Assembly: GCA_964386385.1 (NCBI GenBank)
Contig: CAYLRN010000047.1
Coordinates: 1 to 11,297, forward strand
Direction: 5' to 3'
Length of the DNA: 11,297 bases
From: RUG572 sp964386385
GTDB lineage: Bacteria; Verrucomicrobiota; Kiritimatiellia; RFP12; UBA1067
Made by a program: the position numbers and the translations under genes. This document shows positions 5,588-11,297 of the stretch, one piece after another. The notes under the pieces were generated by a model. The model was not told the DNA's origin, searched no databases, and saw only the letters and a program-made list of their open reading frames with translations. Within the stretch, counting starts at the first letter, position 1; each line of letters opens with the position of its first letter.

Positions 5588-7372
5588 GTGGAGGGCGCGG
5601 GCTACAGGCTGTACGGGGACGGCGGGCGGCGAAGGCCGCTCGCATTCCGGGCTGACACGCGGCTGCTGCGCGGGTGGCTGTCCCGGCGCAAGGCGTCGCT
5701 GGAGGCGGCGCGGGCGGAGTTCGAGCCGCTCTGGCGGGAGCTGCGCCTGCACTTCGAGCCGAACCTCGGAAAGGCGCTGCTGTCGGACGCGGACCGCGAC
5801 GCGGCGGCGGCCATGCGGGAGGACTCGAAGATCGTGAACTCCGAGCCGCGCCTGTGCGTGGAGCGCTACGCGGCGGGGATGCAGAGCGGGATCACGAACA
5901 AGGCGCAGCAGTGGCTCTCCATCGTGGCGAAGGGGCTGGACGACGCGGAGGCGCGGAGGCCGGACGTGAACGCCTGGTGCGCCCACGCGACGTCGGAGGT
6001 GCTGGCCGCGCTGGAGCGGGGGAACTTCTACCGGGCGACGCAGCAGGTCTACCCGCGCGGCGCGCTCTTCGGGACGTCGTGCGCCCTGGCGCTGCGCGGC
6101 GACGCGCCCGGCGAGGTCTCGTTCCACGTCCTGGACGAGGGCGACTACTGGGTCGCGGAGGACAGGCACGGCGAGGTGACGACGCTGATGCGCCGCGCGA
6201 GCCTCACCCTGGAGCAGGCGCGGGAGGAGTTCCTCTCCGCGAACATGCCGGAGGCGTGGCGGCGGAAGATCGCCGACGGGCGCCTGGAGGAGCGCGTGAC
6301 CGTCTGGAACCTCATATGCCCGAACGCGGGCGGGGAGGGCTTCGAGGACGTGGCGCCGGAGATGGCCTACGCCTCGTTCTACTGGCTCCCCGACGGCGCG
6401 GGCTGCGCGTCGGACGGGGTCCTGGACGTGCGCGGCTTCACGCACAGACCGATGGCCGTGCTGCGCCAGAGCGTGGCGGGGAGCGTCTACGGCAAGGGGA
6501 TCGGCGAGAAGACGCTCCCCGACTGCAGGGAGCTGCAGGAACTGGAGGAGTGCGAGCTGCGCATGGTGGCGAACGAGTCGACGCCGGCCGTCCTCGCCCC
6601 GTCGTCGATGAAGGGGCGGGCGATCAACATGTTCCCGGGCGGCGTCACCTACTACGACGGAATGCTCGGCGGCGGCGGCGCGCCCGTGACGCGCCTCTTC
6701 GAGACGCGGGAGGGGATCGACAAGGTGGAGATGAAGATCCAGTCCGTCACGGACAGGCTCCGCCGCTTCTGGTACAACGACCTCTTCGCGATGATGCTCA
6801 CCGTCTCCCAGGGCGGCAGGACGCACAGGACGGCGACGGAGGTGAGCGAGCTCGCCGGCGAGAAGGTCACGCTCCTGGGGCCGGTGCTGACGCAGATGGA
6901 CGACTTCCTGACGGCGGCGGTGGACGCGACGCTGACGGTGCTCATGGAGGACGGCGTCGTGCCGCCCCCGCCCGACGCCCTCGCCCGCTCCGGCGGCGCC
7001 GTGTCCGTGGAGTACACCTCCACGATACACGCCGAGATGAAGGCCGCGCTGCGGATGCGGGCGATCAACTCCCTCGTGGAGATGACGAGCATGCTCGCCC
7101 AGGCGGCGCCGGAGACGCTGGACAAGATGGACTGCGACGCGATCGTGGACGAGGTCTCCCGCACCTACCCCGGCGCGGCCGCGTTCGTGCGCGACGCGAA
7201 GGCCGTCGCCGCGATCCGCTCCGCGCGGGAGGAGTCGCAGGCCGAGCGGGAGCGCGAGGCGCGGACCGTGGAGATGATGAAGAACGCCGGCGCGAACGCC
7301 AAGGCGCTCTCCGAGGCGAAGACGGGCAACGGCAGCGCCCTTGAGATGCTGATGCGGGGAGGCGCGGCGTGA
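5588..7372 (+). CDS. Portal / bacteriophage head-to-tail connecting protein (podovirus type)
   Basis: This is the predicted portal ring at the unique head vertex, through which DNA enters and leaves and on which the tail is built. The sequence follows the podovirus connector family (Pfam Head-tail_con type): residues 82-110 with ASGMxSGITxxxxxW-like spacing (YAAGMQSGITNKAQQWL), GNFY at 145-148, HVLDEGDYWVAED at 180-192, SVYGKGIGEK at 299-308, a TATEV...GEK block at 415-426, LLGPVL at 429-434 and VEYTS at 474-478. At 594 residues it is somewhat longer than a typical 500-560-residue connector, with about 25 extra N-terminal residues and a charged helical C-terminus (540-565). The GTG start has only a G-rich stretch (5577-5582) as ribosome binding site, so translation is probably coupled to the preceding gene. 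The GTGA at its end overlaps the next gene. Confidence 0.9.
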   Translation: MEGAGYRLYGDGGRRRPLAFRADTRLLRGWLSRRKASLEAARAEFEPLWRELRLHFEPNLGKALLSDADRDAAAAMREDSKIVNSEPRLCVERYAAGMQSGITNKAQQWLSIVAKGLDDAEARRPDVNAWCAHATSEVLAALERGNFYRATQQVYPRGALFGTSCALALRGDAPGEVSFHVLDEGDYWVAEDRHGEVTTLMRRASLTLEQAREEFLSANMPEAWRRKIADGRLEERVTVWNLICPNAGGEGFEDVAPEMAYASFYWLPDGAGCASDGVLDVRGFTHRPMAVLRQSVAGSVYGKGIGEKTLPDCRELQELEECELRMVANESTPAVLAPSSMKGRAINMFPGGVTYYDGMLGGGGAPVTRLFETREGIDKVEMKIQSVTDRLRRFWYNDLFAMMLTVSQGGRTHRTATEVSELAGEKVTLLGPVLTQMDDFLTAAVDATLTVLMEDGVVPPPPDALARSGGAVSVEYTSTIHAEMKAALRMRAINSLVEMTSMLAQAAPETLDKMDCDAIVDEVSRTYPGAAAFVRDAKAVAAIRSAREESQAEREREARTVEMMKNAGANAKALSEAKTGNGSALEMLMRGGAA

Positions 7373-7743
7373 CGGCGCGGACGTCCATCGGGAGGCGGGC
7401 GGCGGAGGCCCTGAACGCGATGCGCGCCTCGTTCGCGGCGGAGGACGCCGCGCAGGAGCTCGACGACTGGAGGGCGCTGCTGCGCGACGCCCGCTTCAGG
7501 CGCGTGCTGGCCGCCGCGCTCTCGTCCGCCCGCGTCTTCGGCGCGGTCGACGCGGCGGAGCCGAACGCCGCCATGCGCGCGCTCGGACGGCGCGACATGG
7601 GGCTCGCGCTGCTGGCCGCCGCCCGCCGCGCCGACGGCGAGATGGCCATGCGCTCCATCGCGGAGCGCGACGCGATTGAACGTGAGCGCGCCGAACGCCT
7701 GGAGGCGCTCGCGCGCGGCGAAGCAAAGGAGACGACGACATGA
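7369..7743 (+). CDS. Bbp19-like small phage structural protein
   Basis: This 124-residue protein resembles the Bbp19 family of BPP-1-type podoviruses. Residues 38-85 read as a short helical domain, with a LRDARFRRVLAAALSSARVF-type start followed by an NAAMRALGRRDMGLALL stretch. This corresponds to the family's pattern: last-position residues, a conserved Gly-Arg-Arg and then a Gly-Leu-rich helix. The remainder (95-124) is a charged helix. The biochemical role of the family is not established as far as I know; a place in the virion or in head assembly is inferred from its neighbours. The GTG start overlaps the portal stop (GTGA) and has GGGGAGG 6 nt upstream. Its own stop overlaps the next ATG (ATGA), so portal, this gene and scaffold form one translationally coupled set. 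Confidence 0.7.
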   Translation: MTARTSIGRRAAEALNAMRASFAAEDAAQELDDWRALLRDARFRRVLAAALSSARVFGAVDAAEPNAAMRALGRRDMGLALLAAARRADGEMAMRSIAERDAIERERAERLEALARGEAKETTT

Positions 7744-8543
7744 ACGACGAGAGGACGGAGAACGGCGCCCGGGTCGCCCCCGGCGCGGCGGCGGACCCCG
7801 CGGGAGACGCGCCCGCGAACGAGAACGAGACGGTGGCGGACGCGCGGGAGGAGGCCGGGGCGCCGGCGGACGGCGCGAAGGGCGGAACGGACGGCGCGGA
7901 CGGAAGGCCCGCGGACGGCGGGACGCCCGCGAAGCCCCCGCGCCCGGCGCGGACGCTGCTGGAGGACGCGGAGGCCGGGGACGCCCCCGCGGACGGCGGA
8001 AGGGACGCCCCGGCGGACGCGGCGAAGGGCGGAAGGCCCGCCGCGCCGTCGCCGGAGGAGGTGGACGCGTTCGTGCGCGGGATCCCCTCGCTCGACCTCG
8101 GCGACGGCGTGGAGTGGGACGACGCGACGCTCCGCGCTATGGCGCCCGCCCTCATGGAGGTGGCGGGCGGAGACCCGAAGAGGGCCGACGGCGTCGTCCG
8201 CGCCTACGCGGGGTTCGTCCAGGAGCGGGCGCGCCTTGCGCAGGAGGCGGAGGACGCCTTCAACGACGGCCTCGTGAAGGAGTGCTCCCGCCGCTTCGGC
8301 GACGACCTCAGGAAGGTGGCGGCGTACGCCGCGCGCGGCGGCCGCGCCGTGTTCGGCGACGCGCTCTGGGACGAGATGAAGGGCGTGCCGCAGTTCGCGA
8401 ACAACCCCGACATAATGGAGCGGCTCGCGGAGGTGGGCCGCAGGGCGACGCCCGACGGCGGCGCCGCGTCCCCGCCCGGCGGACGCCAGCCGGAGGCCGG
8501 CGGCGACGTGCTGCACAGGATGTACGGCGCCCTGCGCGTCTAG
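7740..8543 (+). CDS. Head scaffolding-like protein
   Basis: The gene lies directly upstream of the major capsid gene, where podoviruses keep the scaffold that templates procapsid assembly and is then lost. Residues 1-105 are a disordered, acidic region of Ala, Gly, Pro and Asp with repeated ADG/GRPA-type units. Residues 106-235 are helical: WDDATLRAMAPALMEVAGGD, a charged helix around RARLAQEAEDAF (163-174), RRFGDDLRKVAAY (184-196), and a closing QFANNPDIMERLAEVGRR (218-235). This closing block matches the 'npelv..la.iGr' pattern common in scaffolds of this phage group. The last residues are Gly/Pro-rich followed by a short basic helix (VLHRMYGALRV, 257-267), possibly the capsid-binding end. 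AAAGGAG at 7725-7731 lies 8 nt before the ATG. The identification is by pattern and position; there is no catalytic motif. Confidence 0.75.
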   Translation: MNDERTENGARVAPGAAADPAGDAPANENETVADAREEAGAPADGAKGGTDGADGRPADGGTPAKPPRPARTLLEDAEAGDAPADGGRDAPADAAKGGRPAAPSPEEVDAFVRGIPSLDLGDGVEWDDATLRAMAPALMEVAGGDPKRADGVVRAYAGFVQERARLAQEAEDAFNDGLVKECSRRFGDDLRKVAAYAARGGRAVFGDALWDEMKGVPQFANNPDIMERLAEVGRRATPDGGAASPPGGRQPEAGGDVLHRMYGALRV

Positions 8544-8605
8544 GGCGGCGCCCGGACGCGGAGCGGCTTTCGGCAAAACGGAAAAAGAGAAAGGAAACAC
8601 GAGAC
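8544..8605 (+). promoter_or_regulatory. Purine-rich leader of the major capsid gene
   Basis: A 62-nt gap whose second half is A/G-rich and much poorer in GC than the flanking genes. AAAGGA at 8591-8596 serves as ribosome binding site about 9 nt before the ATG at 8606. The unstructured A-rich leader would favour high translation of the capsid gene. No clear promoter boxes or hairpin terminator are seen in it. Confidence 0.5.
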
Positions 8606-9619
8606 ATGGGAATGTCCGCAACGAGAAACCCCACGATGCTGGACGTCGCGAGGGGACGGGTCGACGGGAAGTTCGACCACGACATCGTCGAGCTGGCGCT
8701 GGAGTCCAACGCCAACCTGGCGCACTTCGTCGTCCTGCCGTGCAACGACGGCACGAACGACACCACCACCATCCGCACGGGGATCCCCGACGCGGCGTGG
8801 ACGGCCTTCTACGAGGGCGTCCAGCCGTCCAAGGGGACGAAGACGCAGGTCACGAACTCCTGCGGCCACCTCGAGGCGCTGCTGCAGGTGGACGCGCGGC
8901 TCATCAGGACGCAGGAGGACGCGGAGACGGAGCTCGGCGACGAGGCCTACGCGCAGGGCGAGGCCATGGGCAACGAGGTGCTGTCCACGCTCTTCTACGG
9001 CAACACGCGCGTGAACGGGCGCAAGTTCAACGGACTCGCCCCGATCTACTCCGCGCTCTGCGGGGACGGGACCACCGACAAGGAGGCCGCCTACTACACG
9101 ATCGGCGCGAAGCGCTCCGAATCCCCCGACGCGACCGCGCTGCGCTCCATCTGGCTCGTCGGACACGGGCGCATGGGCACGGCCCTCATCTACCCGAAGG
9201 GGTCCAGCGCGGGCCTCCAGCGCGGCGAGGTGAAGGACCAGACCGTGACGACCGACGACGGCCGCCGCCTCCGCGTGAAGGAGCAGTTCTTCGACTGGAC
9301 GGTCGGCGCGCGCGTGAAGGACTTCCGCAAGAACGTCCGCATCTGCAACGTGGAGTCCAACAACCTGGAGGCGCTGGACCTGGACCTCGGCGAGCTCATG
9401 CTCAAGGCCGTCGTACGCGCCGACAAGACCGGGGTGCAGCAGAAGTTCTACATGCCCAAGTCCGTCTACGAGTGGCTCTGCGTCAAGGCGCGGCGCGACG
9501 TGAAGACCGCCGGCAACTTCGGCTTCGCCGAGTACGACGGCAGGCTCATCCTGCACTTCCAGGGCATCCCGATCTTCACCGAGCAGGCCCTTGAGACCAA
9601 CGAGGAGCCGGTGGCCTAG
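8606..9619 (+). CDS. Major capsid protein (BPP-1 Bbp17 / GP7-type family)
   Basis: This is the main shell protein of the head. The 337 residues follow the podovirus capsid family closely: N-terminal NPTMLDVARGRVDGK (8-22), TTIRTGIPDAAW (54-65), GVQPSKGT (71-78), CGHLEALLQVD (86-96), LFYGN (129-133), FNGLAPIY (141-148), IWLVG (182-186), YPKGSSAGLQ (196-205) and the C-terminal IPIFTEQAL (321-329). Length is normal and there is no sign of an N-terminal protease-cleaved domain. An in-frame ATG two codons downstream (8612) is an alternative start. The same reading frame happens to stay open far upstream through the scaffold gene, but that part is a shadow frame of Arg/Gly-rich filler. The gene is followed by the cement protein, as in the BPP-1 group. 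Confidence 0.93.
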   Translation: MGMSATRNPTMLDVARGRVDGKFDHDIVELALESNANLAHFVVLPCNDGTNDTTTIRTGIPDAAWTAFYEGVQPSKGTKTQVTNSCGHLEALLQVDARLIRTQEDAETELGDEAYAQGEAMGNEVLSTLFYGNTRVNGRKFNGLAPIYSALCGDGTTDKEAAYYTIGAKRSESPDATALRSIWLVGHGRMGTALIYPKGSSAGLQRGEVKDQTVTTDDGRRLRVKEQFFDWTVGARVKDFRKNVRICNVESNNLEALDLDLGELMLKAVVRADKTGVQQKFYMPKSVYEWLCVKARRDVKTAGNFGFAEYDGRLILHFQGIPIFTEQALETNEEPVA

Positions 9620-9633
9620 CCCCGGCGCAGACG

Positions 9634-9640
9634 AAAGGAG
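9634..9640 (+). promoter_or_regulatory. Ribosome binding site AAAGGAG of the cement gene
   Basis: AAAGGAG lies 7 nt before the ATG at 9648, in a short 28-nt A-rich spacer after the capsid stop. It fixes the start, although the frame is open further upstream into the capsid gene. Confidence 0.8.
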
Positions 9641-9647
9641 AAAAGAG

Positions 9648-10043
9648 ATGATACTCGACAGGCTTCTGACGTTCGCCGACGGAAAGGCGATCACCACGAC
9701 GGCGGAGTCCGACGCCGTGGACGCCGGCGGCGGCGACGAGATCGCCCGCACGCTGAACCTCGTCGTCCAGCTGGACGACTGCGCGGCGGTCACGCCCGCG
9801 TCCGCCACCGTCGCCGCGACGCTCCAGACCTCCGACGACGGGGAGACGTGGCGCGACGCCGCGTCCTTCCCCGCCGTCAAGGTCTCCGACTGCCAGTCCG
9901 GCGCGCGCGTCGTGCCGTTCGCCAAGCTCCCGCTCGGGACCGGACGCCGGCTCCGCGTGAAGATGACGGTCGCCTCCGGGCCGCTCGCCAACGCGAAGTG
10001 GAGCGCCTGGCTCACGCCGAGCGCGGAGGCGGAGACGAAGTGA
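9648..10043 (+). CDS. Bbp16-family capsid cement protein
   Basis: This 131-residue protein is predicted to decorate and stabilise the expanded capsid. It shows the family's course: an MILDxLxxFxDxxAIT-type start (MILDRLLTFADGKAITTTAE, 1-20), a D-rich loop, LNLVVQLDD at 36-44, a strand ATVAATLQTSDDGETW (53-68), VVPFAKLPLGTGRRLRVKM (88-106), and a closing GPLANAKWSAWLTP (111-124). The alternating hydrophobic pattern fits a beta-sandwich. It has two cysteines (45 and 82), which could be chance. It sits immediately after the major capsid gene, the position I recall in BPP-1-like phages. It ends 13 nt before the next ATG. Confidence 0.85.
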   Translation: MILDRLLTFADGKAITTTAESDAVDAGGGDEIARTLNLVVQLDDCAAVTPASATVAATLQTSDDGETWRDAASFPAVKVSDCQSGARVVPFAKLPLGTGRRLRVKMTVASGPLANAKWSAWLTPSAEAETK

Positions 10044-10056
10044 CGGAGGGCGCGGC

Positions 10057-10344
10057 ATGAAGATGCTCTGCAGGCAGCGCACGGTGCTGCGCGGGGACGT
10101 CGTCCGGGCGGGGCAGGTCGTCGACCTGTCCCCCGCCGAGGCGGCGCTCCCGGCCGTCGCGGCGCACTTCTCCCCCGCCGCGGGGGAGGGCGCGCCGGCG
10201 GCGGAGAGGCCCGTCGTGGCGGGGCTGACCCGCCGCCAGGCGATCGCCCGCATCCGCGACGCGGGCGGCAGGGTCCCGTCCGGCGTCTCCGACGCAAGGC
10301 TGGCCGAGCGCTTCATGGAGGCGTTCGGGCCGGGGGAGGGCTGA
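10057..10344 (+). CDS. Small protein with C-terminal HeH/LEM-like domain
   Basis: The function is unknown. The 95-residue protein has an N-terminal part (MKMLCRQRTVLRGDVVRAG, 1-19) reading like a small beta-rich segment with a DLSPAEAALPAVAAHF helix (23-38). A flexible Ala/Pro linker (39-54) leads to a C-terminal helix-extended-loop-helix pattern (LTRRQAIARIRDAGGRVPSG, 57-76, then DARLAERFMEAF, 79-90). Such domains occur in SAP/LEM-like phage and nucleic-acid-associated proteins. Start: GGAGGG at 10045-10050, 6 nt before the ATG. It lies between cement and appendage genes, where BPP-1-type phages often carry small adaptor or head-completion proteins. That role is only inferred from position. 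Confidence 0.7.
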   Translation: MKMLCRQRTVLRGDVVRAGQVVDLSPAEAALPAVAAHFSPAAGEGAPAAERPVVAGLTRRQAIARIRDAGGRVPSGVSDARLAERFMEAFGPGEG

Positions 10345-10347
10345 CGC

Positions 10348-11297
10348 ATGGCGCGCGCGATACAGTGCAGGGTGGACGCGGGGCGCGGCTCCGTCCGCTT
10401 CAGGGGGACGACGCCGTTCGCCGGCAACGACTACGCCGTGGAGGTCGTCGGCGCGGACTCCGCGTCCGCCGTCCTCTACCTCATGTCCGACGACGGGCTG
10501 GAGTGCCTTGCGAAGACGCGGACGGAGGGCGGCGGGCTGCGGATCTCCCTCGCCACGGCGCCGCTGCGCGACGCCTTCGAGCGCTGCCCGCACGAAATCC
10601 GCCTCTTCCACTGCCTCGTCAGGGAGGAGGCGTCCGGCGCGGACGGCCACGTGGTCGCCGAGGGCGACATGGCCGTCGCGTGGAACCCGCTCTGGGACGC
10701 CGCCGGGGCTCCCGGCGGCTACACGATGGAGGGGCCGGCGGGCCCGCGCGGGGAGCGCGGCGAGACCGGACCGAAGGGAGACGCGGGAGAGCGCGGCCCG
10801 CAGGGCGAGAAGGGCGAAAGGGGCGAGAGGGGCGACGCGCTCACGTGGGACGGCATGTCCGACGCGGAGCGCGGAGAGCTCGCCGACCTCCTCGCCCTGC
10901 GCGTGGAGGCGGCCTCGGAGCTGCTGAAGGGAGTGGAAGTGAAGACGAACACGATGAACGGAATGAGGAACGCGATAAAGGCCATCGCCCTCGCGCTCGG
11001 AGCGGCGAAGGTATCCGCCCTCGCCGCGGCGCTGTGGCTCGCGCAGTGCGGGGGCGCGCGCGCCGCGTCGGTGGAGCTGAAGACGCTCGGCGAACTGGAC
11101 CTGGACTCGAACCCCGCCGTGGTCACGGACGTGTCGCTGGACGGCCTCGCGACGGACGCGCGGCTCGATTCGGCCACGAACGCCGTCCGGGAACACGCGG
11201 ACACGGTCGGCGGCGCGGTCTCGAGCGCGGCGTTCCAGGCGATCGCGACCGCCACGAACGCGCTGTGGGCGGCCAAGGCGGACAGGGGCGAGGTGTC
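10348..11297 (+). CDS. Collagen-repeat phage appendage protein (3' partial)
   Basis: The frame is open from the ATG at 10348 (GGAGGG 7 nt upstream, 3 nt after the previous stop) to the right edge, 316 codons seen. Residues 1-118 are a probable beta-rich domain ending in AVAWNPLWD (109-117), similar in style to N-terminal attachment domains of phage receptor or baseplate fibres. Residues 129-164 are 12 Gly-X-Y triplets, a collagen-like rod. Then comes LTWDGMSDAERGELADLL (165-182), a linker often seen after such rods in phage tail proteins. Residues 198-240 look like a signal peptide (see the separate entry). The last part (241-316) is Ala/Thr/Asn-rich with TNA repeats, probably helical fibre. 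A role in the tail or in host adsorption is likely; BPP-1-like phages carry their adsorption genes after the head genes. The end and the receptor domain are outside the window. Confidence 0.75.
   Translation, partial: MARAIQCRVDAGRGSVRFRGTTPFAGNDYAVEVVGADSASAVLYLMSDDGLECLAKTRTEGGGLRISLATAPLRDAFERCPHEIRLFHCLVREEASGADGHVVAEGDMAVAWNPLWDAAGAPGGYTMEGPAGPRGERGETGPKGDAGERGPQGEKGERGERGDALTWDGMSDAERGELADLLALRVEAASELLKGVEVKTNTMNGMRNAIKAIALALGAAKVSALAAALWLAQCGGARAASVELKTLGELDLDSNPAVVTDVSLDGLATDARLDSATNAVREHADTVGGAVSSAAFQAIATATNALWAAKADRGEV
10732..10839 (+). repeat. Collagen-like Gly-X-Y repeat region (12 triplets)
   Basis: Twelve uninterrupted Gly-X-Y triplets, with charged residues (Glu, Lys, Arg) commonly in X and Y, encoded by GGN-start codons. 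Charged Gly-X-Y rods form trimeric triple helices in phage fibres. Repeats of this kind vary in length by slippage or recombination. Confidence 0.9.
10927..10941 (+). promoter_or_regulatory. Internal ribosome binding site and GTG inside the appendage gene
   Basis: AAGGGAG (10927-10933) lies 5 nt before an in-frame GTG (10939-10941). Initiation here would give a protein starting MKTNTMNGMRNAIK, followed by a hydrophobic stretch and a small-residue cleavage-like site (GARAA). It may be a real second gene fused in frame, an internal start, or chance in purine-rich coding DNA. Confidence 0.35.

Noticed and set aside
5222..7030. A 602-residue open frame on the - strand opposite the portal
   Set aside because: Same cause. 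The portal frame shows family motifs throughout and the antisense product is low-complexity.
7676..8605. Capsid reading frame open upstream through the scaffold gene, suggesting a frameshift scaffold-capsid fusion
   Set aside because: The upstream part is Arg/Gly filler, there is a ribosome binding site at the capsid ATG, and no slippery sequence or structure is seen near the scaffold stop.
8540..10297. A 585-residue open frame on the - strand over capsid and cement genes
   Set aside because: It spans several confident + strand genes and has only biased composition.
1..11297. CRISPR array, tRNA, rRNA or insertion sequence
   Set aside because: No regularly spaced repeats, no cloverleaf-like segment and no transposase or terminal inverted repeats were seen on either strand.

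Overview
The window is an 11.3 kb piece of a tailed-phage genome (or prophage) from a very GC-rich background. Every gene I can support lies on the + strand, and genes overlap by 4 nt or sit within a few tens of bases of each other. Coding GC is roughly 70% (42 of 60 bases in a hand-counted sample, 4201-4260). There is no integrase, attachment site, tRNA, CRISPR array or host gene, so a free phage and a prophage cannot be told apart. The host cannot be named from sequence alone. It is a GC-rich bacterium that uses strong AAGGAG-type ribosome binding sites and frequent GTG starts.

Layout. Positions 2-2773 hold most of a replication protein (Toprim primase region plus P-loop ATPase/helicase), cut off at the left edge. 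Directly downstream is the packaging module: a terminase small subunit (2804-3538) and a terminase large subunit (3535-5055). The only real intergenic region follows (5056-5379). It holds an AT-richer pocket with two overlapping promoter-like pairs, a tandem direct repeat, a possible terminator and a GC-rich hairpin. The head module comes next: a 68-residue protein (5380-5586), a podovirus-type portal or head-to-tail connector (5588-7372), a Bbp19-like protein (7369-7743), a scaffold-like protein (7740-8543), the major capsid protein (8606-9619) and a Bbp16-type capsid cement protein (9648-10043). After it are a small protein with a HeH/LEM-like tail (10057-10344) and a collagen-repeat appendage protein that runs off the right edge (10348 onward).

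How it works together. The portal, Bbp19-like, scaffold, capsid and cement genes match the head-gene set and order I recall for the Bordetella podovirus BPP-1 group. The scaffold and capsid protein build the procapsid on the portal, the two terminase subunits pump DNA through it, and the cement protein decorates the shell. The last gene probably belongs to the tail or adsorption apparatus.

Least explained signals. (1) The 10-mer AACCCTAACA occurs three times: once inside the start of the terminase small-subunit gene and twice in tandem in the intergenic region. (2) A signal-peptide-like segment, with its own ribosome binding site and GTG, lies in the middle of the collagen-like reading frame. 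(3) The replication gene ends in a low-complexity palindromic tail that looks like an acquired repeat. None of these proves a new system, but each can be tested.
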